DNA of 64,000 nt from an uncultured Clostridia bacterium (GTDB lineage: Bacteria; Bacillota; Clostridia; Christensenellales; Borkfalkiaceae), in the NCBI GenBank assembly GCA_934247935.1, contig CAKQKE010000001.1, positions 62,001 to 126,000 on the forward strand, read 5' to 3'. Position numbers and translations under genes: made by a program. Under the pieces are notes generated by a model. The model searched no databases, was not told the DNA's origin, and saw only the letters and a list, made by a program, of their open reading frames with translations. Positions 43,735 through 52,437 of the stretch are shown here, in pieces. The first letter of the stretch is position 1; the number at the start of each line of letters is the position of its first letter.

Positions 43735-46362
43735 ATGGAAAAACTTAACGCTCGGGTCGAAAAATGTGTAAAAAAGTACGGCACAGACTCAAAAAACGGT
43801 CTTACCGACGAAAAAGTGGAGGAAAACAGGCGTTTATACGGCAAAAACGAAGTAAGTGCGGTAAAGGGAAAAAACCTTTTCCGCAGAATAATCGACGCGC
43901 TTTTCGATCCCATGCTTGTAATTCTGGAATTTGCGGGAATTGTCACTTTCGGCGTAAATCTGGGCAAGGCGATAAAAAGCGGCGACGGCAATTTTTACGA
44001 GTGTCTGGGCATATTATGCTCGGTAATTTTGTCCGTCGCACTCACGGTCGTTACAGAGGGAAAATCTCAAAAAGCCTTTGAAGTTTTAAACAAAATTTAC
44101 GACAAATCGGGCGTAAGGGTGATAAGAAACGGAAAAGAAGACTACGTGCCCAAAGAAGAAATAGTGGTCGGCGATTTAATCAGGTGCGAAAGCGGCGATA
44201 AAATTTGCGCCGACGCGGTAATAGTGAAATGTTCCGAGTTGACCGTTGACGAATCCACTTTGACGGGTGAAAGTCACCCCGTGAGAAAAGAAGAAGGTTT
44301 TGTCGGTGACGAAAGCACGCATTTATCCGAAATGAAAGGCAATCTTTACGGCGGTACCTGCATTACGGGCGGCAACGCTCTTGCGATAGTGACCGCCGTT
44401 GGCGACAATGCCGAAGTGGGCAAAATTGCGGGCGAACTGCAAAAGCACAACACCATTTCCGCGCCCCTTAACGAAAAACTCGACAGACTCGGCAAACTCG
44501 TCACTTTAATAGGCGTGGTATCGTCGATAGTGGTGTTTTTACTGTCGGTCGCAAGACTTGCGTACACCAAAAGTCTCACGTTTGAAAGCGGACAAAAGGC
44601 ACTTATCGAGGCGATAGTAATGCTCGTTGCGGCAGTGCCGGAGGGACTGCCCACCACGGTGGCGGTTTCGCTTTCTTTAAGCGTGGTAAAACTCGCAAAA
44701 TCCAACGCTCTCATTAAAAAACTCGTCGCAGCCGAAACTGTGGGTTGCGTAAGCGTGATTTGTTCGGACAAAACGGGTACGCTTACCGAAAACAAAATGA
44801 CGGTCGAAAAAATCGACGGCAATATAAAACAAATTTTTACAAACGCTTGCGTAAACAGCACCGCCGAAATAGGCGTGGGCAAACAATTTAAAGACATAGG
44901 CAACGTGACGGAAAGAGCGGTTTTAAGATATTTCAGCGAGCAAAAATATGATTTAATTAAAGAAAAAAACAAATATTTAAAGGTCGGCGGCGAGGCTTTT
45001 TCTTCGGCGAAAAAATATATGACCACAAAAGTCGGAATAAACGGGAAAACAGTCACTTACATAAAAGGCGCGTTTGAAAAAATAAGCGAATTTTGCGAAT
45101 TTAAGCAGGGTGAAAAACAAAAAATCGCCTTGCAGATAGAAAGTAATCAAAACCAAATGAAAAGGGTGCTCGGCTTTGCTCACGGAGAAGAAGAGGGAAA
45201 GTTTGTTTTCGACGGTTACGTCGTGCTTGACGATAAGTTGAGACAAGACGTAAAGCAGTCGGTAGACGAGTGTATGCGCGCCGGTATAGACGTAAAAATA
45301 CTCACGGGCGACAACATCGCCACTGCGACGGCTGTAGCCGAAAAATTGGAATTAAAACGCCAAGGCAGTCTTATTTTATCCGCCGATCAGGTCGAGCGCA
45401 TGACCGACGAAGAACTTAAAAAACATTTGCCGGCAATTACAGTCATCGCAAGAAGTACGCCGGCAACAAAACTCAGGGTGGTAAAGGCGTTGAAAGAATC
45501 GGGCGAAGTGGTAGCGGTCACGGGCGACGGAGTAAACGACGCGCCGGCAATTAAACACGCCGATATAGGCATAGCCATGGGCAGTGGCTCGGAAGTGGCA
45601 AAAGAGGCTGGCGACATCGTGCTTTTGGACGATTCGTTTTCAACGATAGTAAAAGCCATTTCGTTCGGCAGAAACGTCTATAAAAATTTCAGAAGTTTTA
45701 TAATGTTTCAGTTGACCGTCAACGTGTCGGCTGTGCTCGTCACTATAATCACGTTGCTTCTGGGTATGCCCGCGCCGTTCAGCGCATTACAACTTTTATG
45801 GCTCAACATAATCATGGACGGACCGCCCGCGCTGTCGCTCGGGCTTCAAAGCGGCGACGAGTCGTTTATGGACAGAAAACCCGTAAAGCGCAGCGACAAC
45901 ATAGTCGACAAAAAAATACTTATGCGCATACTCATTCACAGCGCGATAATCACGGCTATAATCATGTTGCAAACGCTTGATAACTTTCTCGGAATATCTC
46001 CACAGTCTCAAAAAACGGTAATTTTTACTTTGTTTACCGTGTTCCACTTAATCAATGCCTTCAACTGCAGAGAAACGGGCAGCAGGAGTATTTTTACTGG
46101 ACTAAAGAAAAGCAAACTCATGCTTGCGGTGTTTGCCGTGACGTTTGCGGTGCAGGTGATTCTGACGCAGTACGTAAAGGGTTTTTTCGGCACGTGCGCA
46201 CTCACGTTTTCGGATTGGATAAAAATACTCGGCATATGTTTAAGCGTGGTAATTATTTCCGAAGGTTACAAATTTTTGTACAGATTACAAATAAAGAGAC
46301 AAAATTTGCGCAAACAAAAACGTTTTTCGATAAATGAAAAAAGAATATATCGCATACAATAG
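43735..46362 (+). CDS. Calcium-type P-type ATPase (P2 family)
   Basis: 875 residues. The actuator motif is L-T-G-E-S (VDESTLTGESHPV). The phosphorylated Asp is D345 in SDKTGTLTENKMTVEK. VPEGLPTTVAVSL is the M4 ion site, and ILTGDN and VTGDGVNDAPAIKHADIGIAMG form the hinge. NIIMDGPPALSLGLQ in M6 supplies Asn and Asp ligands as in Ca2+ pumps. About ten membrane segments are present. It probably exports calcium. Manganese is the alternative. Its end overlaps the ytxC-like gene by 29 bases. Confidence 0.93.
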   Translation: MEKLNARVEKCVKKYGTDSKNGLTDEKVEENRRLYGKNEVSAVKGKNLFRRIIDALFDPMLVILEFAGIVTFGVNLGKAIKSGDGNFYECLGILCSVILSVALTVVTEGKSQKAFEVLNKIYDKSGVRVIRNGKEDYVPKEEIVVGDLIRCESGDKICADAVIVKCSELTVDESTLTGESHPVRKEEGFVGDESTHLSEMKGNLYGGTCITGGNALAIVTAVGDNAEVGKIAGELQKHNTISAPLNEKLDRLGKLVTLIGVVSSIVVFLLSVARLAYTKSLTFESGQKALIEAIVMLVAAVPEGLPTTVAVSLSLSVVKLAKSNALIKKLVAAETVGCVSVICSDKTGTLTENKMTVEKIDGNIKQIFTNACVNSTAEIGVGKQFKDIGNVTERAVLRYFSEQKYDLIKEKNKYLKVGGEAFSSAKKYMTTKVGINGKTVTYIKGAFEKISEFCEFKQGEKQKIALQIESNQNQMKRVLGFAHGEEEGKFVFDGYVVLDDKLRQDVKQSVDECMRAGIDVKILTGDNIATATAVAEKLELKRQGSLILSADQVERMTDEELKKHLPAITVIARSTPATKLRVVKALKESGEVVAVTGDGVNDAPAIKHADIGIAMGSGSEVAKEAGDIVLLDDSFSTIVKAISFGRNVYKNFRSFIMFQLTVNVSAVLVTIITLLLGMPAPFSALQLLWLNIIMDGPPALSLGLQSGDESFMDRKPVKRSDNIVDKKILMRILIHSAIITAIIMLQTLDNFLGISPQSQKTVIFTLFTVFHLINAFNCRETGSRSIFTGLKKSKLMLAVFAVTFAVQVILTQYVKGFFGTCALTFSDWIKILGICLSVVIISEGYKFLYRLQIKRQNLRKQKRFSINEKRIYRIQ

Positions 46363-47092
46363 AAATATGGGAATTATAAGAGTATCCGACAGCAGCGCAA
46401 ACAAAAGCAATTTAATTTATATTCACAACGCCGTGTGCGAACTTCTCGGGCAGGTCGGCGGGAAGAGTAAAGCGGATTGCGACGACAAGCGGTCGGTAAT
46501 AAGTTTCAGCGTAGACGAGCCTTACGCATTGTATTTAAAAGGGGAAATTGAAGACAAAATCGCAGATATAATTTGCGTCAACTATAAGTACAGATATTTT
46601 AAAAAGAACATAAACCCCGTTGGGCTCAACGACTTCGAGTACGAATTGTTGTTGACCGCGCTGATTTCCGCGGATATCGACGACGACAAAAAGTACGTAA
46701 TCAACAAAATCGGCAGATTCGACGAATACTCGGTAGACGGTACGTTCAATTTCAGAATGAACGCATTAAAGGAAAAATGGAAAGACGTCGCCGAGTATAT
46801 TCCGCCGTATTTCGTGTCGGGACAGTTGAAAGATTTTATCGTTTATTTAGTGAAAGAGAAAAAAGGCAGAAGGGTATTTGTGGAAGACGACAAAGTTTAC
46901 GACAGGCATTTCAATCGGCTGACGAGGTGTTTTTTGACAAACGGCGACTTTGGCGACGGCTACGTAATAAGGGAAGTGTTGCTTTCGGGCAGCGGAGAAG
47001 TGGAATTGACTTCTCCCGTCAACAAAACCGACGAGTTTTACTTAAAGGAATATTTCGGGGATAAAATATTTTTCAGAAAGAAAAGTTTTTAA
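46334..47092 (+). CDS. YtxC-like putative sporulation protein
   Basis: 252 residues. The assignment is mainly by context: in Bacillus, ytxC precedes thrS, as here. The sequence fits loosely: a long helical middle with FNFRMNALKEKWKDVAEYIPPYFVSGQLKDFIVYLVKEK, resembling the YtxC block where the family name is drawn from, and an acidic N-terminal half. No catalytic motif or membrane segment is visible. The gene starts inside the P-ATPase gene (29-base overlap) without a clear ribosome binding site, so translational coupling is likely. Confidence 0.55.
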   Translation: MKKEYIAYNRNMGIIRVSDSSANKSNLIYIHNAVCELLGQVGGKSKADCDDKRSVISFSVDEPYALYLKGEIEDKIADIICVNYKYRYFKKNINPVGLNDFEYELLLTALISADIDDDKKYVINKIGRFDEYSVDGTFNFRMNALKEKWKDVAEYIPPYFVSGQLKDFIVYLVKEKKGRRVFVEDDKVYDRHFNRLTRCFLTNGDFGDGYVIREVLLSGSGEVELTSPVNKTDEFYLKEYFGDKIFFRKKSF

Positions 47093-47103
47093 CGACGTAA
47101 TTA

Positions 47104-47131
47104 TTGACAAATTTTTATTTTGATATATAAT
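47104..47131 (+). promoter_or_regulatory. Promoter upstream of thrS leader/small RNA
   Basis: A perfect TTGACA (47104-47109), a 16-base spacer and a perfect TATAAT (47126-47131). Transcription would start near 47138. Confidence 0.75.
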
Positions 47132-47137
47132 AATACT

Positions 47138-47235
47138 ACACGCTTTTAAGGGGAAAACTTGAATTATACGTTTTTCGGATTTCGCGCAAGCGGTAAACTA
47201 AAAAACGACGAGCGTCTTTAAAGACGCTCTTTTTA
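47138..47235 (+). ncRNA. Short structured RNA or attenuator upstream of thrS
   Basis: The predicted transcript of about 100 bases starts after the consensus promoter. The outer helix is CGTTTTT (47169-47175) with AAAAACG (47201-47207). Inside lies CGC-GCAA-GCG (47183-47192) with a GNRA loop. An intrinsic terminator follows: GAGCGTC (47210-47216) with GACGCTC (47223-47229), then TCTTTTT-like bases. The two structures do not share bases, so no antiterminator is obvious. No T-box (TGGN) sequence was recognised. It could be a free-standing small RNA or a thrS leader terminator. Confidence 0.5.
47210..47235 (+). terminator. Intrinsic terminator 150 bases before thrS
   Basis: GAGCGTC/GACGCTC stem, TTTAAA loop, then T-run. 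It lies between the promoter at 47104 and the thrS ATG. Confidence 0.8.
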
Positions 47236-47385
47236 TAAGAAGCGCGATCATTATTCGATGGTTTAATGCGGGGAAACTTTGCCTGACTCAATAAATTTTG
47301 CGGAATTTTGTTTTCCTCGTCGCTTGAATGTCAGATTGACTATTCATTGCGTTTTATTACGGCAATATCGACAAAAGGTAAAATT

Positions 47386-49320
47386 ATGCTTATTACATTT
47401 GCAAACGGAGAAACAAAAGAATATACAAGCGGGCTTACGGCGGCGGATATAGCCAAAAGCGTAAACGACTTTACGGCCCGCAATGCGGTGGCGGCAAAAA
47501 TCGACGATATGCTCGTCGATTTAAGCACGGTTGTTTCGGACGATTGCAAATTGATTTTTATTACCTTAAAGGACGAAGAGGGTTTAAAAATATACAGGCA
47601 CACGTGCGCGCACGTGCTTGCTCAGGCGATAAAAACCGTTTATCCCACGAGTTCGCTCGCTATAGGGCCGACTATTGAAAGCGGTTTTTATTACGACGCA
47701 GAATTCAGAACCCCCATCGCTTTTGAAGATTTGAGTACGCTCGAAGACGAAATGAAAAAGATAATAAAAGCCAACTTACCCATAGAAAGGTTTGAAACGA
47801 CGAAGAAAAAAGCCATCGATTTGATGAGAAAGTACGACGAGCCATATAAAGCGCAGATTATAGAAGAACTGCCCGAGGGTAAAAAAGTCTCCCTTTACAA
47901 GCAAGGCGCGTTTATCGATTTGTGCAAAGGTCCGCATTTGCCGTCAACGGGAAAAATCAAAGCGTTTAAACTCACGTCGCTTACGGGCGCGTATTGGCGG
48001 GGCAATTCGTCAAATAAAATGCTATCGAGAATTTACGGCACGGCTTTTGAAAAGAAATCCCAACTTGACGATTATTTAAAGAAAATAGAAGAGGCAAAAC
48101 AGCGCGACCACAACAAATTGGGGCAAGAACTCGGTTATTTTATTTCGGTCGGGCAAATAGGTCAGGGACTTCCCGTTTTTCTGCCCAAAGGGGCTAAAGT
48201 TTTGCAGATTTTGCAACGCTTTGTGGAAGACGAAGAGGAAAAAAGAGGTTATCTTCTCACAAAAACTCCCGTACTTGCAAAAACCGATTTTTATAAGACG
48301 GCGGGGCATTGCGGCGATTACGGCGACAAAATGTTTGTGGTCGGCGACGAGACGGGCGGAGAAGAGACGTTTACTTTAAGACCGACCACGGGTCCTTTCC
48401 AATTTCAGGCGTACCTTACGAAGTCGAGGGGATATAAAGATTTACCTTTAAGATTGCACGAAACGGCAACGCTTTTCAGAAAAGAACCGTCGGGCGAAAT
48501 TCGCGGGCTTATAAAACTCCGTCAGTTTACCGTTTCCGAAGGGCATATTGCTTGCAGACCCGACCAGACAGGCGACGAATTTAAAGGTTGTTTCGACCTT
48601 GCGGTTTATATGCTCGACTCGGTAGGGCTTAAAGACGACGTGTCGTACAGGTTTGCAAAACGGGGCAGAAGCAACGTTTCAAAATACATAGGCAGCAAAA
48701 AAGAGTGGGAAACCGTCGAAGGAGAGATGAAAAAAGTACTCGACGACGCCGGCGTGAATTATATCGAGGCGGAAGGCGAAGCGGCTTATTTCGGACCGAA
48801 ACTCGACGTGCAGATTAAAAACGTTTACGGTAAAACAGAAACGCTTATTTCAATTCAACTCGACTTTTTGCTTGCAAAAGAGTTCGGTATGACTTATACC
48901 GACAGCGAGGGAGAGAAAATATATCCTTACGTAATTCACCGCACGAGTTTGGGGTGTTATGAAAGGACGCTTGCGCTTTTAATAGAAAAATATGCGGGCA
49001 AATTGCCGCTTTGGCTTTCGCCCGTGCAGGTAATAATAATAAACGTAGCCGAAAGACACGAGGGCTACGCCGACAAGATTTACAACAGATTATCTTCCGC
49101 AAATATCAGGGCAGAAAAAGATTTCAGAAAAGACACGGTAAATAAAAAAATCCGCGACGCGATACTTGAAAAAATTCCTTATACTATAATAGTAGGGGAC
49201 AAAGAAGAGGAAAACGGAAATCTGCTTACTTACAGCGGAAGGGACGAAAATTCGGTTACGACTGATATAGATTCGTTTATTTCAAAAATAACAACCGAAA
49301 ATATTACGAAAAAATTATAA
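47386..49320 (+). CDS. thrS: Threonyl-tRNA synthetase
   Basis: 644 residues from the ATG at 47386, where M-L-I-T-F-A-N-G is the family's TGS-domain start. A frame open to 47308 is unsupported. Domains in order are TGS (1-60), the editing domain with HTCAHVLAQA and a Y-x-D-C-like zinc-binding C-K-G-P-H, and the class II catalytic core (motif 2 LRLHETATLFRKEPSGEIRGLIKLRQFTVSEGH; motif 3 HRTSLGCYERTLALLIEKY). The C-terminal anticodon-binding domain follows. AAAGGT precedes the start. Confidence 0.97.
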   Translation: MLITFANGETKEYTSGLTAADIAKSVNDFTARNAVAAKIDDMLVDLSTVVSDDCKLIFITLKDEEGLKIYRHTCAHVLAQAIKTVYPTSSLAIGPTIESGFYYDAEFRTPIAFEDLSTLEDEMKKIIKANLPIERFETTKKKAIDLMRKYDEPYKAQIIEELPEGKKVSLYKQGAFIDLCKGPHLPSTGKIKAFKLTSLTGAYWRGNSSNKMLSRIYGTAFEKKSQLDDYLKKIEEAKQRDHNKLGQELGYFISVGQIGQGLPVFLPKGAKVLQILQRFVEDEEEKRGYLLTKTPVLAKTDFYKTAGHCGDYGDKMFVVGDETGGEETFTLRPTTGPFQFQAYLTKSRGYKDLPLRLHETATLFRKEPSGEIRGLIKLRQFTVSEGHIACRPDQTGDEFKGCFDLAVYMLDSVGLKDDVSYRFAKRGRSNVSKYIGSKKEWETVEGEMKKVLDDAGVNYIEAEGEAAYFGPKLDVQIKNVYGKTETLISIQLDFLLAKEFGMTYTDSEGEKIYPYVIHRTSLGCYERTLALLIEKYAGKLPLWLSPVQVIIINVAERHEGYADKIYNRLSSANIRAEKDFRKDTVNKKIRDAILEKIPYTIIVGDKEEENGNLLTYSGRDENSVTTDIDSFISKITTENITKKL

Positions 49321-49327
49321 AAAACGT

Positions 49328-49357
49328 TTGACATTGCGATTGATTTAATGTTATTAT
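49328..49357 (+). promoter_or_regulatory. Promoter for infC-rpmI-rplT
   Basis: TTGACA (49328-49333), an 18-base spacer and TATTAT (49352-49357), just after the thrS stop. Confidence 0.6.
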
Positions 49358-49363
49358 GTATAG

Positions 49364-49527
49364 GCTGAAGTAGAAATTTGTTCTCGCCGTACGACGATTC
49401 AGGTTGTGCGCGCTCGTTAATCGCAGTAAATTTATTAAATTAAATTGATTGATTAAAGGGATAATTATGGACGGATTGCTATTTTTCGGCAATCCGTTTT
49501 AAATTTTTATAAGGTGGGTACACGATC
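49364..49527 (+). promoter_or_regulatory. infC operon leader with terminator-like hairpin (L20-type leader candidate)
   Basis: A leader of about 165 bases ends in ACGGATTGC (49471-49479) pairing with GCAATCCGT (49489-49497), then TTTT. The sequence just before reads AAAGGGATAATTATGG. Many Bacillota infC operons have an attenuating leader bound by L20. The hairpin and position fit that, but the L20-binding fold was not traced. Confidence 0.55.
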
Positions 49528-50043
49528 ATTAGTAGGGACGATTATCAAATCAACGAAGAAATCAGAGACAGGGAAGTAAGAGTAATCGGCAGCACGGGCG
49601 AGCAACTCGGTATCATGTCGACTTCCGCCGCACTTGCGCTTGCAGTCGAGTCGGATCTGGACCTTGTCAAAATCGCGCCGGGCTCTGTTCCGCCCGTATG
49701 CAAAATAATGGATTACGGCAAATTTAAGTTTGAAAACGTAAAAAAACTTAAAGAGGCAAAAAAGAATCAGAAAGTCGTCGAAATGAAAGAAATCTGGTTG
49801 TCGATGACAATCGACGTGGGCGATTTAAACGTCAAGGCAAAGCAAGCGTCCAAATTTTTAGCGGCAGGCAACAAAGTAAAAGTGTCGATAAAAATGAGGG
49901 GCAGGCAAAACGCGCACGGTGAAATGGGCGTCGAAGTAATGAACAAATTTTTCGAGATGCTCGGCGGCGCAGCCGTAATGGAAAAGAAACCTATGTTCGA
50001 GGGAAGAAACATTCTTATGATTCTCGCTCCGGCGAAAAACTAA
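49528..50043 (+). CDS. infC: Translation initiation factor IF-3, ATT start
   Basis: 171 residues from ATT 49528. The family N-terminus (YQINEEIRDREVRVIGSTGEQLG) is encoded upstream of the first ATG at 49615, and ATT is the classical autoregulated infC start. AAGGTGGG at about 49511-49518 is spaced correctly (the ATC at 49525 is a nearby alternative). The N-domain and C-domain (VKVSIKMRGRQNAHGEMG) are complete. IF-3 keeps the 30S free and checks the start codon, so a non-AUG start gives feedback control. Confidence 0.95.
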   Translation: MSRDDYQINEEIRDREVRVIGSTGEQLGIMSTSAALALAVESDLDLVKIAPGSVPPVCKIMDYGKFKFENVKKLKEAKKNQKVVEMKEIWLSMTIDVGDLNVKAKQASKFLAAGNKVKVSIKMRGRQNAHGEMGVEVMNKFFEMLGGAAVMEKKPMFEGRNILMILAPAKN

Positions 50044-50090
50044 ACAAGGTTTTAAATTAAATAAGTAATAATAAATGGAGGATATAGATT

Positions 50091-50294
50091 ATGCCTAAAA
50101 TGAAATCACACAGTGGTTCTAAAAAGCGTTTTAAGGTAACGGCAACCGGTAAGGTCAAAAGAGGACACCAAGGAAAAAGCCACATCCTTAGCAAAAAGGA
50201 CACTAAGAGAAAGAGAAGATTAAGAAGCGGTACTTACGTATCGCCCGCACAGGAAAAGACGGTTAAAAAGAGCCTTATTCCTTACAAAGTATAA
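50091..50294 (+). CDS. rpmI: 50S ribosomal protein L35
   Basis: 67 residues, basic, with the full family pattern: MPKMKSHSGSKKRFKVTATGKVKR, then a HIL-S-K-K-D-T-K-R-K-R-R-L-R block and a V-K-K-S-L-I-P-Y end. GGAGG precedes the ATG. It is the second gene of infC-rpmI-rplT. Confidence 0.98.
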   Translation: MPKMKSHSGSKKRFKVTATGKVKRGHQGKSHILSKKDTKRKRRLRSGTYVSPAQEKTVKKSLIPYKV

Positions 50295-50311
50295 TCGGGA
50301 GGGTAGTATAA

Positions 50312-50665
50312 ATGCGTATTAAAAGAGGAGTCAACGCTGTTAAAAAGCGCAGAAAGATAATGAAACTCGCCAAAGGTTATTTTGGCGCGAAGAGTAAACT
50401 TTACAGAGTAGCAAGAGAAGCCGTAATGAAGTCTTTAAACTACTCTTACGTAGGCAGAAAGGCAAAGAAGAGAGATTTCAGAAGACTTTGGATTGCCAGA
50501 ATCAACGCCGCTTGCAGATTAAACGGCATTTCTTACAGCAAGTTTATGCACGGTCTCAATCTTGCGGAAATCAACCTTAACAGAAAGGTTCTTGCAGATA
50601 TGGCTGTAAACGACGCTGCGGGATTTACCGCGCTTGTAGAAAAGGCTAAAGCAAAGTTGGCTTAA
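50312..50665 (+). CDS. rplT: 50S ribosomal protein L20
   Basis: 117 residues, basic. It begins M-R-I-K-R-G-V-N-A-V-K-K-R-R-K-I and has the SYSKFMHGLNLAEINLNRKVLADMAV block and a C-terminal helix. L20 binds 23S rRNA early in 50S assembly and, in Bacillus, represses its own operon through the leader. GGGAGGG precedes the ATG. A terminator follows closely. Confidence 0.98.
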   Translation: MRIKRGVNAVKKRRKIMKLAKGYFGAKSKLYRVAREAVMKSLNYSYVGRKAKKRDFRRLWIARINAACRLNGISYSKFMHGLNLAEINLNRKVLADMAVNDAAGFTALVEKAKAKLA

Positions 50666-50677
50666 TCACCGTTATCG

Positions 50678-50712
50678 TAACTGCCTTTTGTATTTAAAAG
50701 GCAGTTATTTTT
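50678..50712 (+). terminator. Terminator after rplT, overlapping the next gene's leader
   Basis: The perfect stem TAACTGCCTTTT (50678-50689) / AAAAGGCAGTTA (50696-50707) is followed by TTTTTG. It ends 12 bases before the start of the SPOUT methyltransferase gene. Confidence 0.85.
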
Positions 50713-50723
50713 GTGCAAGTAAT

Positions 50724-51464
50724 ATGATATATACTTCGGTAAACAACCCAAAAATCAAACTTATTTCATCGCTTAAAGATAAAAAAGGCAGGAAAGAGCA
50801 ATCGGCTTATTTTGTCGAAGGCGTCAAAATGGTCAAAGAAGCGTTAAATTGTCGCGCCGACGTAAGATGTATCGTCGGCACCGAAAACGTTTTGAAAGAA
50901 AACGGCTTATTCGGCAATGAAATGGCTATTTGCGTGGACGAAAAAGTGTTTAAATACGTGTGCGATTCGGTTACGCCTCAAGGTCTTGCGGCGGTAATCG
51001 GCATACCCGAAAACGCGAAAACTTCTCCGCAAGGCAACTGTATCATTCTCGACGGCATACAAGACCCCGGGAATATGGGCACAATCGTGCGTACGGCGGC
51101 AGCGGCAGGGGTAAAAGATATTTACACCCTGACTTGTACCGACCCGTATTCGCCCAAAGCGGTGCGTTCGAGCATGAGCGGAATTTATTTCGTCGATATT
51201 CACCAAATCGATTATGCCGATATCGAGGGTTTGTTTAAAAATCACAAAATACTCGTCGCGGATATGCACGGAGAAAATATTTTCTCCTTTAAAAACGAGG
51301 GTAATTTTGCCCTTGTGATAGGAAACGAGGCAAACGGCGTAAGCGATTTTATGAAAGACGCCGCTCAAACAAAAATCAGCATACCCATGAGCGAAAATAT
51401 CGAAAGTTTAAACGCCGGTGTTTCTTGCGCGATTGCATTGTATCAATTAATTTTTACCAAATAG
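50724..51464 (+). CDS. SPOUT family RNA 2'-O-ribose methyltransferase (SpoU/TrmH, RlmB/YsgA-like)
   Basis: 246 residues. The ATG at 50724 is chosen because M-I-Y-T-S-V-N-N-P-K-I-K-L-I is the usual N-terminus of the group; the frame is open to 50688, but that part lies within the terminator. SpoU motif 1 is DGIQDPGNMGTIVRTAAAAG, motif 2 FALVIGNEANGVS and motif 3 IPMSENIESLNAGVSCAIALY. The N-terminal substrate-binding domain covers about 1-95. Target rRNA or tRNA is not known. The ribosome binding site is weak and the terminator is very near, so expression probably depends on read-through from rplT. Confidence 0.9.
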   Translation: MIYTSVNNPKIKLISSLKDKKGRKEQSAYFVEGVKMVKEALNCRADVRCIVGTENVLKENGLFGNEMAICVDEKVFKYVCDSVTPQGLAAVIGIPENAKTSPQGNCIILDGIQDPGNMGTIVRTAAAAGVKDIYTLTCTDPYSPKAVRSSMSGIYFVDIHQIDYADIEGLFKNHKILVADMHGENIFSFKNEGNFALVIGNEANGVSDFMKDAAQTKISIPMSENIESLNAGVSCAIALYQLIFTK

Positions 51465-51476
51465 AGGAGGAAGAGT

Positions 51477-52217
51477 ATGTCAGGTCATAGCAAATGGGCT
51501 AACATTAAAAATAAAAAGGCAAAAGCCGACGCGGTAAGAGGTAAAATCTTCACAAAACTCGGAAGAGAACTTGCCGTTGCCGCAAAAGCGGGCGCAGACC
51601 CTGCTTCAAACTCCAAATTAGCCGACGTTATAGCAAAGGCTAAGGCTGCCAACATGCCCAACGACAATATCACAAGGAGCATTAAAAAGGCTGCGGGCGA
51701 ACTCGGCAACGTAAACTATGAAAACCTCACTTACGAAGGTTACGGTATAGGCGGCAGCGCGGTTATCGTAAAGACGCTTACGGACAACAAAAACAGAACC
51801 GTCGGCGACGTAAGGCATATATTCGACAAATACGGCGGAAGTCTGGGCACTTCGGGTTCGGTTTCGTTCATGTTTGAAAACAAGGGCGTAATCGTAGTCG
51901 AAAGAACTGTAGATATGGACGAAGATTCCATGATGGAACTTGCCCTCGAGGCGGGAGCGGACGACGTAATCACAATGGACGACGCTTACGAAATCAGGAC
52001 AAACCCCGGTGACTTTTCAGCCGTAAGAAAATATCTCGAAGGCAAGGGTATGTCGTTTATCGAAGCGGATATCTGCATGATTCCCAATGATAAAATCACC
52101 TTAAACGACGAGCAACTCGTTACTTTCGGCAAAATGCTCGATGCGCTTGATGACAACGACGACGTGCAAGAGGTATACCACAACGTAGACCTCCCCGAAG
52201 ACGAAGAAGAGGAATAA
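51477..52217 (+). CDS. yebC: YebC/PmpR family (TACO1-like) protein
   Basis: 246 residues. MSGHSKWANIKNKKAKADAVRGKIFTKL is the family's hallmark start. The G-Y-G-I-G-G-S-A-V-I-V block and N-R-T-V-G-D-V-R-H-I-F-D-K-Y-G-G segment follow. The family comprises proposed transcription regulators, and some members relieve ribosome stalling at proline runs. In E. coli it sits near ruvC. Here it lies about 4 kb upstream of ruvCAB. AGGAGGAAG precedes the ATG. Confidence 0.95.
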   Translation: MSGHSKWANIKNKKAKADAVRGKIFTKLGRELAVAAKAGADPASNSKLADVIAKAKAANMPNDNITRSIKKAAGELGNVNYENLTYEGYGIGGSAVIVKTLTDNKNRTVGDVRHIFDKYGGSLGTSGSVSFMFENKGVIVVERTVDMDEDSMMELALEAGADDVITMDDAYEIRTNPGDFSAVRKYLEGKGMSFIEADICMIPNDKITLNDEQLVTFGKMLDALDDNDDVQEVYHNVDLPEDEEEE

Positions 52218-52233
52218 TTTTAAAATCAAATCA

Positions 52234-52270
52234 AAACACACCGCGTTTTATTGCGTCGGTGTGTTTTTAT
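52234..52270 (+). terminator. Terminator after yebC
   Basis: AAACACACCG (52234-52243) pairs with CGGTGTGTTT (52257-52266), with a T-run after it. Confidence 0.85.
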
Positions 52271-52365
52271 ATCGTTCTTGCAAATTTGTTTCAAGATTTA
52301 CTACATATAGTTTATAAAAATCGTAAGACGGCAAAAAGTCGAAGACAAACTTGCCGATTTAAGGC

Positions 52366-52394
52366 TTGCAAAATGTATAATTGTGTGTTATAAT
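52366..52394 (+). promoter_or_regulatory. Sigma-A-type promoter for the GH43 gene
   Basis: TTGCAA (52366-52371), a 17-base spacer and a perfect TATAAT (52389-52394). Confidence 0.65.
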
Positions 52395-52437
52395 TGAAAA
52401 AATAAATTGTTTTTATACAATTTTACAAGAGGTAAAA

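Noticed and set aside
44346..45056. 236-residue minus-strand open frame inside the P-type ATPase
   Set aside because: It is antisense to the phosphorylation-domain coding region. The low-complexity Ser/Thr/Leu composition is typical of a shadow.
47138..47385. T-box leader for thrS
   Set aside because: The terminator is present, but neither the conserved T-box sequence nor an antiterminator competing with it was recognised, and the RNA before the terminator is only about 70 bases.
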